Source: Bacillus gobiensis | GTDB lineage: Bacteria; Bacillota; Bacilli; Bacillales; Bacillaceae | Reading direction: 5' to 3' | Length of the DNA stretch: 64,000 bases | NCBI RefSeq assembly: GCF_001278705.1 | Contig: NZ_CP012600.1 | Span: 1,302,190 to 1,366,189, forward strand | In this document: positions 53,163 through 62,890 of the stretch, one piece after another | Layout of the letters: each line of letters opens with the position of its first letter | Position numbering within the stretch: the stretch's first letter is position 1 | Translations under genes and position numbers: made by a program | Notes under the pieces: model-generated | The model's input: the letters and a program-made list of their open reading frames with translations, nothing else | Told to the model about the DNA's origin: nothing | Databases searched by the model: none

Positions 53163-56100
53163 TTAATGGGTTACTGCTTCTTTATGCTTTGCTGATGCTG
53201 GGGCGTTTTCTCCTCTGGTGCTTGATTCGAATGCAAACATCATTGCTTCTTCGTCGGAGAAACCAGCAGCTTTTTGTTCGTTTATCTTTTCGACCATTTT
53301 CTTGTAATCATTCGGAATCACTTTAACGAAGTTTTGAATTTCTTCTTCCCAGTTTTCCAAAATTTGAGCAGCTCTTTTGCTGTCTGTATGATTGAAATGA
53401 TTGACGATCATCTCTTTCAACTCGTGAATTTCGTTTTCATCGATCAGTTTTTCAAAGTCAACCATTTCCTGATTGCATTTTCTTTTAAATTCTTTTTGGT
53501 CGCCAGCATATACATAGGCGATACCACCAGACATTCCGGCAGCGAAGTTTCTTCCGACTTCTCCAAGGACAACAACGCGCCCTCCTGTCATATATTCGCA
53601 GCCATGCTCACCGATGCCCTCAACGACAACCTTCACACCGCTGTTTCGTACGGCGAACCGTTCGCCTGCACGACCGTTAATATAAGCTTCTCCGCTCGTA
53701 GCTCCGTAAAAAGCGACATTCCCGATAATAACATTGTCTGAATTCGGGCTGGAGAAATTATCAGGCGTTCTAACAGAAATTTTTCCGCCGGATAAGCCTT
53801 TGCCTAAATAATCATTTGCATCGCCAATCAATTGTAGAGACATCCCTTTAGGAACAAAGGCGCCGAAGCTCTGGCCTGCTGAACCATTAAACGTTAAATT
53901 GATTGTGTTTTCCGGTAAGCCTTCTTCTCCGTAACGTTTTGAAATTTCACTGCCAACGATCGTTCCAACCACTCGATTTGTATTATGAATCTCAAATGAA
54001 TGATTGACACGTTCTTTCTTTTCAATTGCAGAAAGCACTGCAGGCAGTATTTCTTGTAAGTCTAAAGATTTATCAAGCTTATGGTTTTGCGGCGTATTAA
54101 ACGTGCGATCACCCTCTGACACTTGATAAAGAAGCGTAGAAAGATCCAATTGACCAGCCTTCCAATGCGATTTTGCACGGCTGCTGACACGAAGGACATC
54201 AGTACGGCCTACCATTTCATCCAATGTTTTGAAGCCAAGCTCCGCCATAATTTCACGAACTTCCTCAGCGATAAAGTACATGAAATTCACGATATGATCT
54301 GCATTTCCAGTGAATTTCTTGCGAAGCTCAGGATTTTGCGTTGCGACACCTACCGGACACGTATCCAAATGGCAGGCACGCATCATGATACAGCCAAGAA
54401 CAACTAATGGCGCAGTAGCAAAGCCGAACTCTTCGGCTCCAAACAATGCAGCCATTACGACATCACGGCCTGTCATCAGCTTTCCGTCGGTTTCAAGGAC
54501 AACTTTGTTCCGAAGGTTATTGAGCATCAACGTCTGATGGGCTTCAGCTAAGCCAAGCTCCCAAGGTAGACCAGTGTGTTTAATACTCGTTTTTGGCGAA
54601 GCACCGGTACCGCCGTCGTATCCGCTGATGACAATAACATCTGCTGCTCCTTTTGCGACACCTGCAGCAATCGTTCCAACTCCAGATTTTGCAACCAGCT
54701 TCACGCTGATTCTCGCATCTCGATTTGAATTCTTCAAATCGTGGATCAGCTGTGCTAGATCCTCGATAGAATAGATGTCGTGATGCGGCGGAGGCGAAAT
54801 TAAGCCGACACCAGGTGTTGAGCCGCGGACACCAGCAACCCATGGGTACACTTTATTTCCCGGAAGCTGTCCGCCTTCCCCAGGCTTCGCGCCTTGAGCC
54901 ATTTTGATTTGCAGTTCATCAGCATTCACTAAATAGTGGCTCTTGACGCCAAATCTTCCGGAGGCAATTTGCTTGATAGCACTTCTCCGATTATCGCCAT
55001 TAGCATCAGGTGTAAAACGATTCGGATCCTCACCGCCCTCACCGCTGTTGCTTTTACCACCGATACGGTTCATCGCAATAGCAAGCGTTTCATGAGCTTC
55101 TTGGCTAAGTGATCCAAATGACATAGCCCCGGTTTTAAACCGTTTCACAATGCTGTCCGCTGATTCTACTTCTTCAATTGGAAGCGATTTGCGATCTTCA
55201 TTGAATGCGAAAAGATTTCGCAAAAACCCTAGCCGTTCTTCGTCTGCTGCATTTGAGTACTCTTTAAAGAGTGAATAATCACCTTTACGGCAAGCCCATT
55301 GAAGCGTGTGAATCGTTTTTGGATTAAAGGCATGATGCTCTCCATGCTTTCTCCATTGGAAATCGCTTCCTGGATCCAATGTTTGATCAACCGCAGGTTT
55401 ATAAGCTTCTTTATGAAGAAGGAGTGTTTCCTTCCCAATTGTATTTAGATCAATTCCGCCGATCTGTGAATGCGTACCTGTAAAATACTCATCAATAACT
55501 GCATTACTAATGCCGACTGCTTCAAAAATTTGCGCTCCGCGATAGCTTTGAACCGTCGAAATTCCCATCTTGGACATGACTTTTACGACGCCTTCCGTAA
55601 TGCTCTTGCTGTATTTAATAACGGCATCTTCATAAGTCATATCGAGATTGCCTTTTTTGATCTCATCTTTATACGTTGCAAATGTGAGATAAGGATTGAT
55701 CGCATCCGCACCGTAACCAATCAATGCAGCGAAATGATGAACTTCCCTTGCTTCTCCGGACTCGACAATGATGCTCGCTTTTGTCCGAATCCCTTTACGG
55801 ATTAAATGCTGATGAAGCGCACTAACAGCAAGAAGTGTTGGAATAGGAGCATTTTCGCTATCCATCGCGCGATCAGAAAGAATCAAGAGGCTGACTCCGC
55901 CTGCAATCGCTGTTTCAGCTTCTTTAAACATTTGTTTCAAGCCGTCTTTTACATCTGTTTTAAACAGGGTATGAATCTTTTTGCTTTTAAAATCAGGATG
56001 AACATTTGTTTTTAAGCCATTCAGCTGGCCGTTTGTAAGCAGCGGTGTATACAGCTTAATTCTTCTTGAGCATTCCGGCGTTGGATGAAGAATATCACCT

Positions 56101-57728
56101 TCTGCGCCAATCCACGTAATCGTTGACGTGACAATTTGCTCACGAATTGCATCAATTGGCGGGTTAGTAACCTGTGCGAACAACTGCTTGAAATAATTAA
56201 AAAGCGATTGCGGCCGATCTGACAGCACAGCAAGAGGCGCGTCATTTCCCATGGAACCAAGCGGATCCTTGCCTTCATTGATGACAGGAAGCAAATATTT
56301 CTTTACGTCTTCATAGGTGTATCCAAATGCCTTCTGACGGGCAAGTAAATCACTTGAAATATCTTCTCCTGATTCCTCCTGATCATGGGCAATATGAACA
56401 AGCTCTTGATTCATCCATTCTTGATAAGGCATTTCGCCAGCGATTTCTGATTTCACTTCCTCATCAGAAATAATGCGGCCTTCTTCTAAATCAATAAGGA
56501 GCATTTTCCCCGGTTCCAAACGGTCTTTATAACGGACATCCTCTTCCTCTACATCAATGACGCCTACTTCTGAAGAAAAGATGATGTAATCGTCATTTGT
56601 CACATAGTAACGGGCAGGCCTAAGACCATTCCGATCTAATATGGCACCAATTTGTTTGCCATCTGTGAACGAAATCGCAGTCGGGCCATCCCAAGGCTCC
56701 ATCATCGTACTATGAAACTCATAAAAAGCGCGTTTTTCTTTTGACATATACGGATTTTCTGTCCATGGTTCAGGAATCAGCATCATAGCTGCATGAGCCG
56801 GTTTGCGTCCTGCAAGCACAAAAAATTCAAACGCATTGTCAAGGACAGAGGAATCACTCCCGTTTTCGTCAAGAATCGGAAGGATTTTTTCTAAATCATC
56901 ACCGAAAGCATCCGAAACAAATTGTTTTTCCCTTGCCTTCATCCAGTTGATATTCCCGCGAAGAGTATTAATCTCTCCGTTGTGAATCAAATAACGGTTA
57001 GGGTGTGCTCTTTCCCAGCTCGGAAACGTATTTGTACTAAAGCGGGAATGAACTAGAGCAAAATTTGAAAGGAACGAAGAATCCTTTAGATCAAGGTAAA
57101 ATTCATCGACTTGCTCTGGAGTTAAGAGCCCTTTAAATACAATGGTTTTACTGGAGAGACTTGGAATATAAAAAGGTAATTCCTCTTTCGCCGCCCAGTT
57201 TTCCGCTTGTTTTCTGATAATGTAAAGCTTCCGTTCGAAATCAAGATCATTCGTAATCTGATCATTTGCCCCGATAAATACTTGACGAATAAACGGCAGA
57301 CTTCCATGTGCTGTTTTTCCGATTTTATCTGGATTTACAGGAACAGTTCTCCAGCCAAGCAGCTGTTGTCCTTCGTTTCTAATAAGCGTATTGATTTGTT
57401 CCTCGATTTTTTTTCTTTCTTGTTCATTCGTGGAAAAAAAGGCCATCCCTACTCCGTAGCGGCCTTGTTCAGGTAATTGAAAACTCGTGCAGACTTTTCT
57501 GAAAAATGAATCTGGAATTTGGACCATTAAACCGGCTCCATCTCCAGTTTCAGGATCACTTCCCTGTCCGCCTCTATGATCAAGCTGGCATAGCATCTTT
57601 AGTCCTTTTTTTACAACGTCATGTGTTGCATGGCCTTTTAAATGTGCATACAGGCCGATTCCGCACGCATCGTGTTCAAATTCAGGACGGTAGAGACCTT
57701 GTGCATTAGGCATTTGATTAAAACTCAT
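53163..57728 (-). CDS. gltA: Glutamate synthase large subunit
   Basis: This 1521-residue GltB-type subunit (GltA in Bacillus) has a propeptide ending before the nucleophile Cys22 (HDACGIG), the class II glutamine amidotransferase domain to about 430, a central domain, and the FMN synthase domain with GGKSNSGEGGEDP, KPGEGGQLPG and GGTGASP. The [3Fe-4S] Cys cluster is in CIMMRACHLDTCPVG, and the C-terminal beta-helix is Gly-rich (GRAGERFAVRNSG). It makes two glutamates from glutamine and 2-oxoglutarate. Divergent from gltC. Confidence 0.97.
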   Translation of the reverse strand: MSFNQMPNAQGLYRPEFEHDACGIGLYAHLKGHATHDVVKKGLKMLCQLDHRGGQGSDPETGDGAGLMVQIPDSFFRKVCTSFQLPEQGRYGVGMAFFSTNEQERKKIEEQINTLIRNEGQQLLGWRTVPVNPDKIGKTAHGSLPFIRQVFIGANDQITNDLDFERKLYIIRKQAENWAAKEELPFYIPSLSSKTIVFKGLLTPEQVDEFYLDLKDSSFLSNFALVHSRFSTNTFPSWERAHPNRYLIHNGEINTLRGNINWMKAREKQFVSDAFGDDLEKILPILDENGSDSSVLDNAFEFFVLAGRKPAHAAMMLIPEPWTENPYMSKEKRAFYEFHSTMMEPWDGPTAISFTDGKQIGAILDRNGLRPARYYVTNDDYIIFSSEVGVIDVEEEDVRYKDRLEPGKMLLIDLEEGRIISDEEVKSEIAGEMPYQEWMNQELVHIAHDQEESGEDISSDLLARQKAFGYTYEDVKKYLLPVINEGKDPLGSMGNDAPLAVLSDRPQSLFNYFKQLFAQVTNPPIDAIREQIVTSTITWIGAEGDILHPTPECSRRIKLYTPLLTNGQLNGLKTNVHPDFKSKKIHTLFKTDVKDGLKQMFKEAETAIAGGVSLLILSDRAMDSENAPIPTLLAVSALHQHLIRKGIRTKASIIVESGEAREVHHFAALIGYGADAINPYLTFATYKDEIKKGNLDMTYEDAVIKYSKSITEGVVKVMSKMGISTVQSYRGAQIFEAVGISNAVIDEYFTGTHSQIGGIDLNTIGKETLLLHKEAYKPAVDQTLDPGSDFQWRKHGEHHAFNPKTIHTLQWACRKGDYSLFKEYSNAADEERLGFLRNLFAFNEDRKSLPIEEVESADSIVKRFKTGAMSFGSLSQEAHETLAIAMNRIGGKSNSGEGGEDPNRFTPDANGDNRRSAIKQIASGRFGVKSHYLVNADELQIKMAQGAKPGEGGQLPGNKVYPWVAGVRGSTPGVGLISPPPHHDIYSIEDLAQLIHDLKNSNRDARISVKLVAKSGVGTIAAGVAKGAADVIVISGYDGGTGASPKTSIKHTGLPWELGLAEAHQTLMLNNLRNKVVLETDGKLMTGRDVVMAALFGAEEFGFATAPLVVLGCIMMRACHLDTCPVGVATQNPELRKKFTGNADHIVNFMYFIAEEVREIMAELGFKTLDEMVGRTDVLRVSSRAKSHWKAGQLDLSTLLYQVSEGDRTFNTPQNHKLDKSLDLQEILPAVLSAIEKKERVNHSFEIHNTNRVVGTIVGSEISKRYGEEGLPENTINLTFNGSAGQSFGAFVPKGMSLQLIGDANDYLGKGLSGGKISVRTPDNFSSPNSDNVIIGNVAFYGATSGEAYINGRAGERFAVRNSGVKVVVEGIGEHGCEYMTGGRVVVLGEVGRNFAAGMSGGIAYVYAGDQKEFKRKCNQEMVDFEKLIDENEIHELKEMIVNHFNHTDSKRAAQILENWEEEIQNFVKVIPNDYKKMVEKINEQKAAGFSDEEAMMFAFESSTRGENAPASAKHKEAVTH

Positions 57729-57840
57729 TTATTCTCTCCCCCGTTCAATTTTCAATATTTCGGTCATAAAATCTTACAGTGTATATTTACATTGTAGGTT
57801 TTCATATTAATATAAACAATATATAATTTAGATTAAAACA

Positions 57841-57855
57841 ATCTCAATATGAGAT
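57841..57855. promoter_or_regulatory. GltC box in the gltA-gltC promoter
   Basis: ATCTCAATATGAGAT is a perfect-arm dyad of the ATCTC-N5-GAGAT type known for GltC, placed 20 bases before gltC and 113 before gltA. Confidence 0.85.
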
Positions 57856-57874
57856 AAGTGGGTGATTTAATAAA

Positions 57875-58777
57875 ATGGAACTCCGTCAGCTTAGGTATTT
57901 TATGGAGGTTGCAGAAAGGGAGCATATGTCTGAAGCTGCTGATAGTCTCCACGTGGCTCAATCCGCGATCAGCAGACAAATTGCTAACCTGGAAGAAGAA
58001 TTAGGGGTCGCATTGTTTGAACGTGAAGGAAGAAATGTAAAGCTAACACAAATCGGAAAGCAATTTTTATCTCATATTAAGATTGCGATGAAAGGCATCG
58101 ATTATGCAAAAGAACAAATTGACGAATACCTGGATCCTGATAAAGGAACGATAAAAATCGGATTCCCGACAAGCCTTGCCAAGCAGCTTCTGCCGACTGT
58201 CATTTCAACGTTCAAAGAAGAGCATCCGAATGTCGCTTTTCATTTAAGGCAGGGCTCCTATCGATTTTTGATCGATGCTGTCATAAACAGGGAAATCGAT
58301 TTGGCTTTTTTAGCACCGGTACCTAAAGACAATCCCGGGATCACCGGAGATATTTTATTTACAGAAAGAATTTTCGCCCTTCTTCCAGTCAATCATTTTC
58401 TTGCTAATCGTGACAGAATCCATTTAAGCGATCTGAAAAACGATTCATTTGTCTTGTTTCCCAAAGGGTATATATTAAGAAAAATGGTTATGGATTCATG
58501 TCAACAGGCTGGATACTCACCGATTATATCATCTGAAGGTGAAGACTTGGATGCGATCAAGGGTCTTGTGTCTGCGGGCATAGGTGTTACACTTTTACCC
58601 GAAAGCACCTTTTATGAAACAACACCGCGATTTACTGTGAAAATCCCGATTGATTTTCCGCAAATAACGAGGACTGTAGGTGTTATTATATCAAAAAATA
58701 AAGAAGTCGCACCGTCTGTAAAGGTTTTTTATCAATTTGTCATTGAATTTTTTTCAAAACTGCAACAATATCGATAA
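57875..58777 (+). CDS. gltC: LysR-type activator of glutamate synthase
   Basis: The product has 300 residues and matches Bacillus GltC closely from its start MELRQLRYFMEVAEREH through the HTH (AQSAISRQIANLEEEL) to the effector domain (IKIGFPTSLAKQLLPTVIS, EGEDLDAIKGLVSAGIGVTL). GltC activates gltAB in response to 2-oxoglutarate and glutamate levels and represses itself. It is divergent from gltA with the shared GltC box. Confidence 0.95.
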   Translation: MELRQLRYFMEVAEREHMSEAADSLHVAQSAISRQIANLEEELGVALFEREGRNVKLTQIGKQFLSHIKIAMKGIDYAKEQIDEYLDPDKGTIKIGFPTSLAKQLLPTVISTFKEEHPNVAFHLRQGSYRFLIDAVINREIDLAFLAPVPKDNPGITGDILFTERIFALLPVNHFLANRDRIHLSDLKNDSFVLFPKGYILRKMVMDSCQQAGYSPIISSEGEDLDAIKGLVSAGIGVTLLPESTFYETTPRFTVKIPIDFPQITRTVGVIISKNKEVAPSVKVFYQFVIEFFSKLQQYR

Positions 58778-58791
58778 GCCATTATTTTAAA

Positions 58792-58836
58792 AAGGTTGAC
58801 TTTAACAAGCATCTCTTGCCTATTAAAGTTAACCTT
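58792..58836. terminator. Bidirectional terminator, gltC / ABC permease
   Basis: AAGGTTGACTTTAA at 58792-58805 pairs with TTAAAGTTAACCTT at 58823-58836 (one G-T), between the two convergent genes. Confidence 0.75.
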
Positions 58837-58840
58837 ATTC

Positions 58841-59497
58841 TTACGCCAACTCCATTTTCTTTTCGATCGCCCGTAAGATAAGGGTCATCGTAAGAGTTAA
58901 AATCAAATAGATAACGGCTGCTGTTAAATATGGTTCCCAGATCCGGAAATATTGCCCCTGCATGGCTCTTCCCCAATACATAATTTCTGGAGCTGCAATA
59001 AAAGCCAATACCGCTGTTTCTTTAATTAACACTATAAATTCGTTTCCCATCGGAGGAATGATCCGTTTAAAAGCCTGCGGCAAGATGATGTATCTCATCG
59101 TTTGGACATGTGTCAGCCCCAGCGACCTAGACGCTTCGGTTTGCTCTTTATCAATCGATTGGATCCCGCCTCTAAATACCTCTGCTATGTATGCAGCTGA
59201 ATTTAGGGATAATCCAATGATCGAAGCCAATATCGGATTTGTTCCTCCTGTAAACATTGGAACAACACCGAAATGGATAATAAACAACTGAACAATAAAT
59301 GGGGTTCCGCGGAAAAAAGTAATGTAAAAAGCAAATGGAAAAGAAAGAAGCTTGTTTCTCATCATTTTCCCAAGCCCGATCCCGAGTCCAAGTATCGTCC
59401 CGATCAGGATTCCGGCGATAGACAGGCCGATGGTCAGCAATGTCCCATTTAGAATGAATGGTGCGTACTCTTTAATAATCTCAAATTGAAAATCCAC
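58841..59497 (-). CDS. Polar amino acid ABC transporter permease
   Basis: This 218-residue HisM/GlnP-type permease has five membrane segments. The ATPase-contact EAA loop reads EASRSLGLTHVQTMRYIILPQAF, and FRGTPFIVQLFI is the family's N-terminal loop. The GTG at 59497 follows GGAGG. It pairs with the binding protein encoded upstream, separated by a hairpin. No ATP-binding subunit is encoded beside it. Confidence 0.9.
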   Translation of the reverse strand: MDFQFEIIKEYAPFILNGTLLTIGLSIAGILIGTILGLGIGLGKMMRNKLLSFPFAFYITFFRGTPFIVQLFIIHFGVVPMFTGGTNPILASIIGLSLNSAAYIAEVFRGGIQSIDKEQTEASRSLGLTHVQTMRYIILPQAFKRIIPPMGNEFIVLIKETAVLAFIAAPEIMYWGRAMQGQYFRIWEPYLTAAVIYLILTLTMTLILRAIEKKMELA

Positions 59498-59516
59498 TTA
59501 CAAATCCTCCAGTATG

Positions 59517-59557
59517 AAAAATTGCGTAACTGAATAGTTCCAGATTACGCAATTTTT
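59517..59557. terminator. Intercistronic hairpin between binding protein and permease
   Basis: AAAAATTGCGTAA at 59517-59529 pairs with TTACGCAATTTTT at 59545-59557, with T-runs on both strands. It may partially terminate transcription so that more binding protein than permease is made. Confidence 0.7.
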
Positions 59558-59573
59558 TCTTCGTCCCCTTTTT

Positions 59574-60389
59574 TTACTGCTGCTCTTTTAGAAGATCAAT
59601 TTCAGGCTCGATCTTAAAGTGATCCTCATAGATTTTGCTATACGTTCCATTATCAAAAACTTCATTAATGGCCTTATCAAATTTTTCTTTCAGCTCGCTG
59701 TCCTTTGGAAACATCAAACCATAGTATTCATTTTCGAACGTATCATCTTCGATTACTTTTAATTTTTGATTAGGGTTGTTCTTCGCATATTCTTCAATAA
59801 CTGTGTTGTCAGCCACCACTGCATCCGCGCCGCCGCTTGTCATTTCCATAATCGCAAGGTTGTTATTGTCGAATTTTTTAATGTCCTTGCTATTTTTTCC
59901 CAGAAGCCCTTCAGCTGCTTCTTGTCCGGTAGTTGCATTTTGAACGGCTACTCTCTTACCTTTTAAGTCTTCTGCGCTTTTAATATCGCTGTTCTCTGGC
60001 ACCAGGATCTTTTGCGTAGATAAAAAGTATGGCACGGAAAAGTCATATGTTTTTTTTCGGTCGTCGTTAATGGTGATTGCAGAAACGCCTAAATCAGCAC
60101 TCTTGCTTTGCAGTTCAGCAAATACAGGATCCCAGCCGACGCTCTCAATTTTGACGGCATATCCCGCTTCTTCCGCTACCGCCTTTACAAAATCAATATC
60201 GAAGCCAACGACTTCACCTTTATCCATGGATTCAAATGGAGCATAATTCGCATCTGTAACCACTCGAAGCGTCTTATTGTCTCCGTTTTTTTCGCCTTCT
60301 GCACCGCTATTTGACTGGGTCCCACATGCTGATAGGAGAAGGGAAAATGCTAGAATGAAAATCAATGAACCAAACGTTATTTTCTTCAC
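59574..60389 (-). CDS. Polar amino acid ABC transporter binding lipoprotein
   Basis: This 271-residue SBP family 3 lipoprotein has signal and lipobox LLSAC (Cys22), then TLRVVTDANYAPFES, GFDIDFVKAVAEEAGY, SAITINDDRKKTYDFSVPY and the VQNATTGQEAAE hinge. It probably captures glutamine, arginine or a related amino acid outside the membrane. Its position near gltAB suggests glutamine or glutamate, but ligand residues alone do not prove this. Confidence 0.9.
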   Translation of the reverse strand: MKKITFGSLIFILAFSLLLSACGTQSNSGAEGEKNGDNKTLRVVTDANYAPFESMDKGEVVGFDIDFVKAVAEEAGYAVKIESVGWDPVFAELQSKSADLGVSAITINDDRKKTYDFSVPYFLSTQKILVPENSDIKSAEDLKGKRVAVQNATTGQEAAEGLLGKNSKDIKKFDNNNLAIMEMTSGGADAVVADNTVIEEYAKNNPNQKLKVIEDDTFENEYYGLMFPKDSELKEKFDKAINEVFDNGTYSKIYEDHFKIEPEIDLLKEQQ

Positions 60390-60625
60390 TAAAAAGCCTC
60401 CTAAAACTCATACTTCAAAGATAGAGAATTTTTTTAATTTTGACACATTTCTAGGAATATTGCAATATCTCACAGTAAGATATTATTCTTCCAAAGTGAT
60501 TCGGTCAATTTATATGTTAGATAATCTATCATACTAATAGTGAATCTAACTAGATAATTACTTGTTTTGTTTTTTTAATAAGGGGGAAATAGTAGAGGAA
60601 ACTGATAGAGAAATGGGGATTTGTA

Positions 60626-60958
60626 ATGACAATAGTATATGTTAGTGCAGCTTTAATTATTATTTCACTTGTTTATTTAGGCGTTTCTGGAGTAAAAGCG
60701 AAAAAAGAAATAAATACATCACTTAACAAAGTACAAGCAAGTGTTGGCCAATTGCAAAACAATATTGAAGAAATAAAAAATGAAGCAAATAGATTATCTG
60801 ACGCACAGCAAAAAATTCAACTGGATATAAATCTGAAGAAAGAAAAAGTCAACGATACAGTAGACGCATGCAAGGATTTAGGAACGACCTTTCAAAAATT
60901 GAAAAAAACAGAAAAGCCGGGCACAATTATTGTAGCCGGTATAAGAGAATACAGATGA
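60626..60958 (+). CDS. Membrane-anchored coiled-coil protein, DUF948-like
   Basis: The 110-residue protein has one N-terminal membrane span (VYVSAALIIISLVYLGVSGV) and a polar coiled coil of about 65 residues rich in Gln, Asn and Lys. The layout resembles DUF948/YtxG proteins, though shorter. A GGGGAT site precedes the ATG. The 230-base upstream gap holds an AATATCT/AGATATT dyad near 60464-60484. Confidence 0.65.
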   Translation: MTIVYVSAALIIISLVYLGVSGVKAKKEINTSLNKVQASVGQLQNNIEEIKNEANRLSDAQQKIQLDINLKKEKVNDTVDACKDLGTTFQKLKKTEKPGTIIVAGIREYR

Positions 60959-60971
60959 TTTTTAACATAGT

Positions 60972-61011
60972 AAAAAGGTACGACTGCCGATCATAGCAAT
61001 CGTACCTTTTT
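60972..61011. terminator. Perfect bidirectional terminator
   Basis: AAAAAGGTACGA at 60972-60983 pairs with TCGTACCTTTTT at 61000-61011, between convergent genes. Confidence 0.85.
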
Positions 61012-61016
61012 GATTT

Positions 61017-61349
61017 TTAGCCAATTTTTGTCCCATTCGGCGCTTCTTCATCCGGACGAAGTAAAATAACATCTTCCTTCGAAGGAACACCGCCAAGAAC
61101 CAGAACTTCTGATTTAAATCCGGCGATTCGGCGAGGCGGGAAATTGACAACGCCAATGATTTGCCTGCCTTTTAATTCTTCAGGTACGTACCTTTTTGTA
61201 ATTTGTGCGCTTGATTGTTTCACTCCGATTTCTTCTCCGAAATCTATCGTCAGCTTAATCGCCGGAACTCTTGCTTCGGGAAAAGCTTCTGCTTCTATGA
61301 TGGTGCCGATCCGAATATCCAGCTTCAGTAAATCATCTATAACTGCCAT
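61017..61349 (-). CDS. csaA: CsaA, secretion chaperone-like tRNA-binding-fold protein
   Basis: This 110-residue OB-fold (EMAP/tRNA-binding) protein reads [39 protein letters not shown] and [24 protein letters not shown]. These are the CsaA family signatures. It acts as a homodimeric chaperone linked to protein export in Bacillus. The ATG at 61349 follows AGGTGG; the longer frame lacks a site. Confidence 0.92.
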   Translation of the reverse strand: MAVIDDLLKLDIRIGTIIEAEAFPEARVPAIKLTIDFGEEIGVKQSSAQITKRYVPEELKGRQIIGVVNFPPRRIAGFKSEVLVLGGVPSKEDVILLRPDEEAPNGTKIG

Positions 61350-61440
61350 ATATCCACCTGCTTTTTTCAACTAGTTTAACCATTGTTCCTAAAAAAGTCT
61401 TTAGCTCGAATTAAGATCTATTTAACGAAAAGCAAGAATG

Positions 61441-61923
61441 TTAAACGCCGTATTCATTCTTCCAGGAATTTTGCCGTTTTCTTGCCGTTACAATTTGTCC
61501 AATGTGATACGCGGAATGAATCGTCAAATAGCTGATTTCATCACTCCATGTCGAATTTGACCAGGCAACCTGCTCTAAAAGCTGCTGTTCATCACAATTC
61601 TGAAGCTCATCGATCCATTCTGAAAATATTTGAATTACGTTATGTTTAATTTCTTCCCAGCTCGCTTCTGCCGGAAGATGAAACGTTTCGGCAAAGGGTA
61701 ACGCGTTCTCAGCCACCTGCTCTCCTTTCCACCGTTTTAAATACCTTTCGTTCCAATAAAATAAATGATAAGAAATTTCTTTGATAGAATGTTCCGGGGA
61801 GGACGGCTTCATACACGCTTCCTCTTCAGTCAAATTTTTCACCGCGTCAGAATAACATACAAACCAGGAGCTTTCATTGCAACAAGCAACCAATTGATTA
61901 ATAAGCAGTTGTTTAATTGGCAT
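61441..61923 (-). CDS. DinB-family protein
   Basis: This 160-residue helical protein has the DinB His residues in ISYHLFYWNERYLKRW and HSAYHIGQIVTARK, with the central Trp/Asp pattern WSNSTWSDEI before the last helix. It is the third DinB-superfamily member in the window. Function is unknown; metal binding is likely. Confidence 0.78.
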   Translation of the reverse strand: MPIKQLLINQLVACCNESSWFVCYSDAVKNLTEEEACMKPSSPEHSIKEISYHLFYWNERYLKRWKGEQVAENALPFAETFHLPAEASWEEIKHNVIQIFSEWIDELQNCDEQQLLEQVAWSNSTWSDEISYLTIHSAYHIGQIVTARKRQNSWKNEYGV

Positions 61924-61952
61924 TCAAACACTCCTCTATTTTAGCGTTTTGC

Positions 61953-62750
61953 TTACAAATGCTCGGTACATTTTGTTTTTTTAGATAACAGCGGCCGGCT
62001 ATTTTGCCAGATGATATCCACAGGCAGCTCAAAAAATTGCGTGAGCTGGCTGCTTGTGATCATGTCTTTCGTATCACCTGATGCAAATACCTCTCCTCGT
62101 CTCAATAATAATGTTTTATTAAATACAGGAAGGATTTCCTCAACATGATGAGTTACATAGATCAAGGTTGGAGCGTTTGGCTGTTCAGCTATATCACTAA
62201 TCGTTTTTAGCAGGCTTTCTCGCGCAATAAAGTCCAGGCCTGTCGTGGGTTCATCTAATATTAACAATTCAGGATCTGCCATCAGTGCCCTTCCAATCAG
62301 AACACGCTGCCGTTCGCCCTGGGAAAGCGTTTCATAGCTTCGGTCCGCATAATTCATACAGCCGAGCTTTTCCAGTAAAGAAATGGCTTTTTTTCTCATC
62401 TGATCTGTCGGCGTTTCATATAGTCCAATTGAAGCAAAAGCTCCGCTTAATATGATTTGGTATGCGCTGTCAGCAGGATAAAACATACGTTGGATAGAAG
62501 AAGAGACAAAACCAATTTTTGTCCTAAGATGCTCCCCAAGAGGCGTTTTCCCAAATTCTTTTCCAACTACCGTCATGTTCCCGCTTGTAGGAAAATAATA
62601 CGCATTCATCATTTTTAATATTGCGGTTTTCCCAGCACCATTTAAACCATATAATACCCAATGTTCTCCCTTGCGTATTTTCCAATCGATGTCTTTTAGT
62701 ATCCAGGCACCTTCTCTTTTCAAGGACACCTTCTCTAGATCTAGCACCAT
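61953..62750 (-). CDS. ABC transporter ATP-binding protein, YlmA type
   Basis: The product has 265 residues, with Walker A GLNGAGKT at about 36-43, signature LSQGERQR, Walker B LLILDEPTTGLD and switch His in VTHHVEE. The motif pattern and length match Bacillus YlmA and the ModF/PhrA-like stand-alone ATPases. No permease is encoded beside it, so its partner is unknown. Confidence 0.85.
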   Translation of the reverse strand: MVLDLEKVSLKREGAWILKDIDWKIRKGEHWVLYGLNGAGKTAILKMMNAYYFPTSGNMTVVGKEFGKTPLGEHLRTKIGFVSSSIQRMFYPADSAYQIILSGAFASIGLYETPTDQMRKKAISLLEKLGCMNYADRSYETLSQGERQRVLIGRALMADPELLILDEPTTGLDFIARESLLKTISDIAEQPNAPTLIYVTHHVEEILPVFNKTLLLRRGEVFASGDTKDMITSSQLTQFFELPVDIIWQNSRPLLSKKTKCTEHL

Positions 62751-62890
62751 AAACGATTCTCCTTTTCTACGCTAATATCTTGAAATAAGCATTCAAGGTA
62801 AGAATGCCAAAATTATTCATCCGGTTTGCAAATAAGCTTCGTATCGTCTACTATGAACATGTTTTAAATTTAAAAAAGGAGGCACATTCT

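Noticed and set aside
53274..53741. 155-codon plus-strand frame inside gltA
   Set aside because: Antisense shadow of glutamate synthase.
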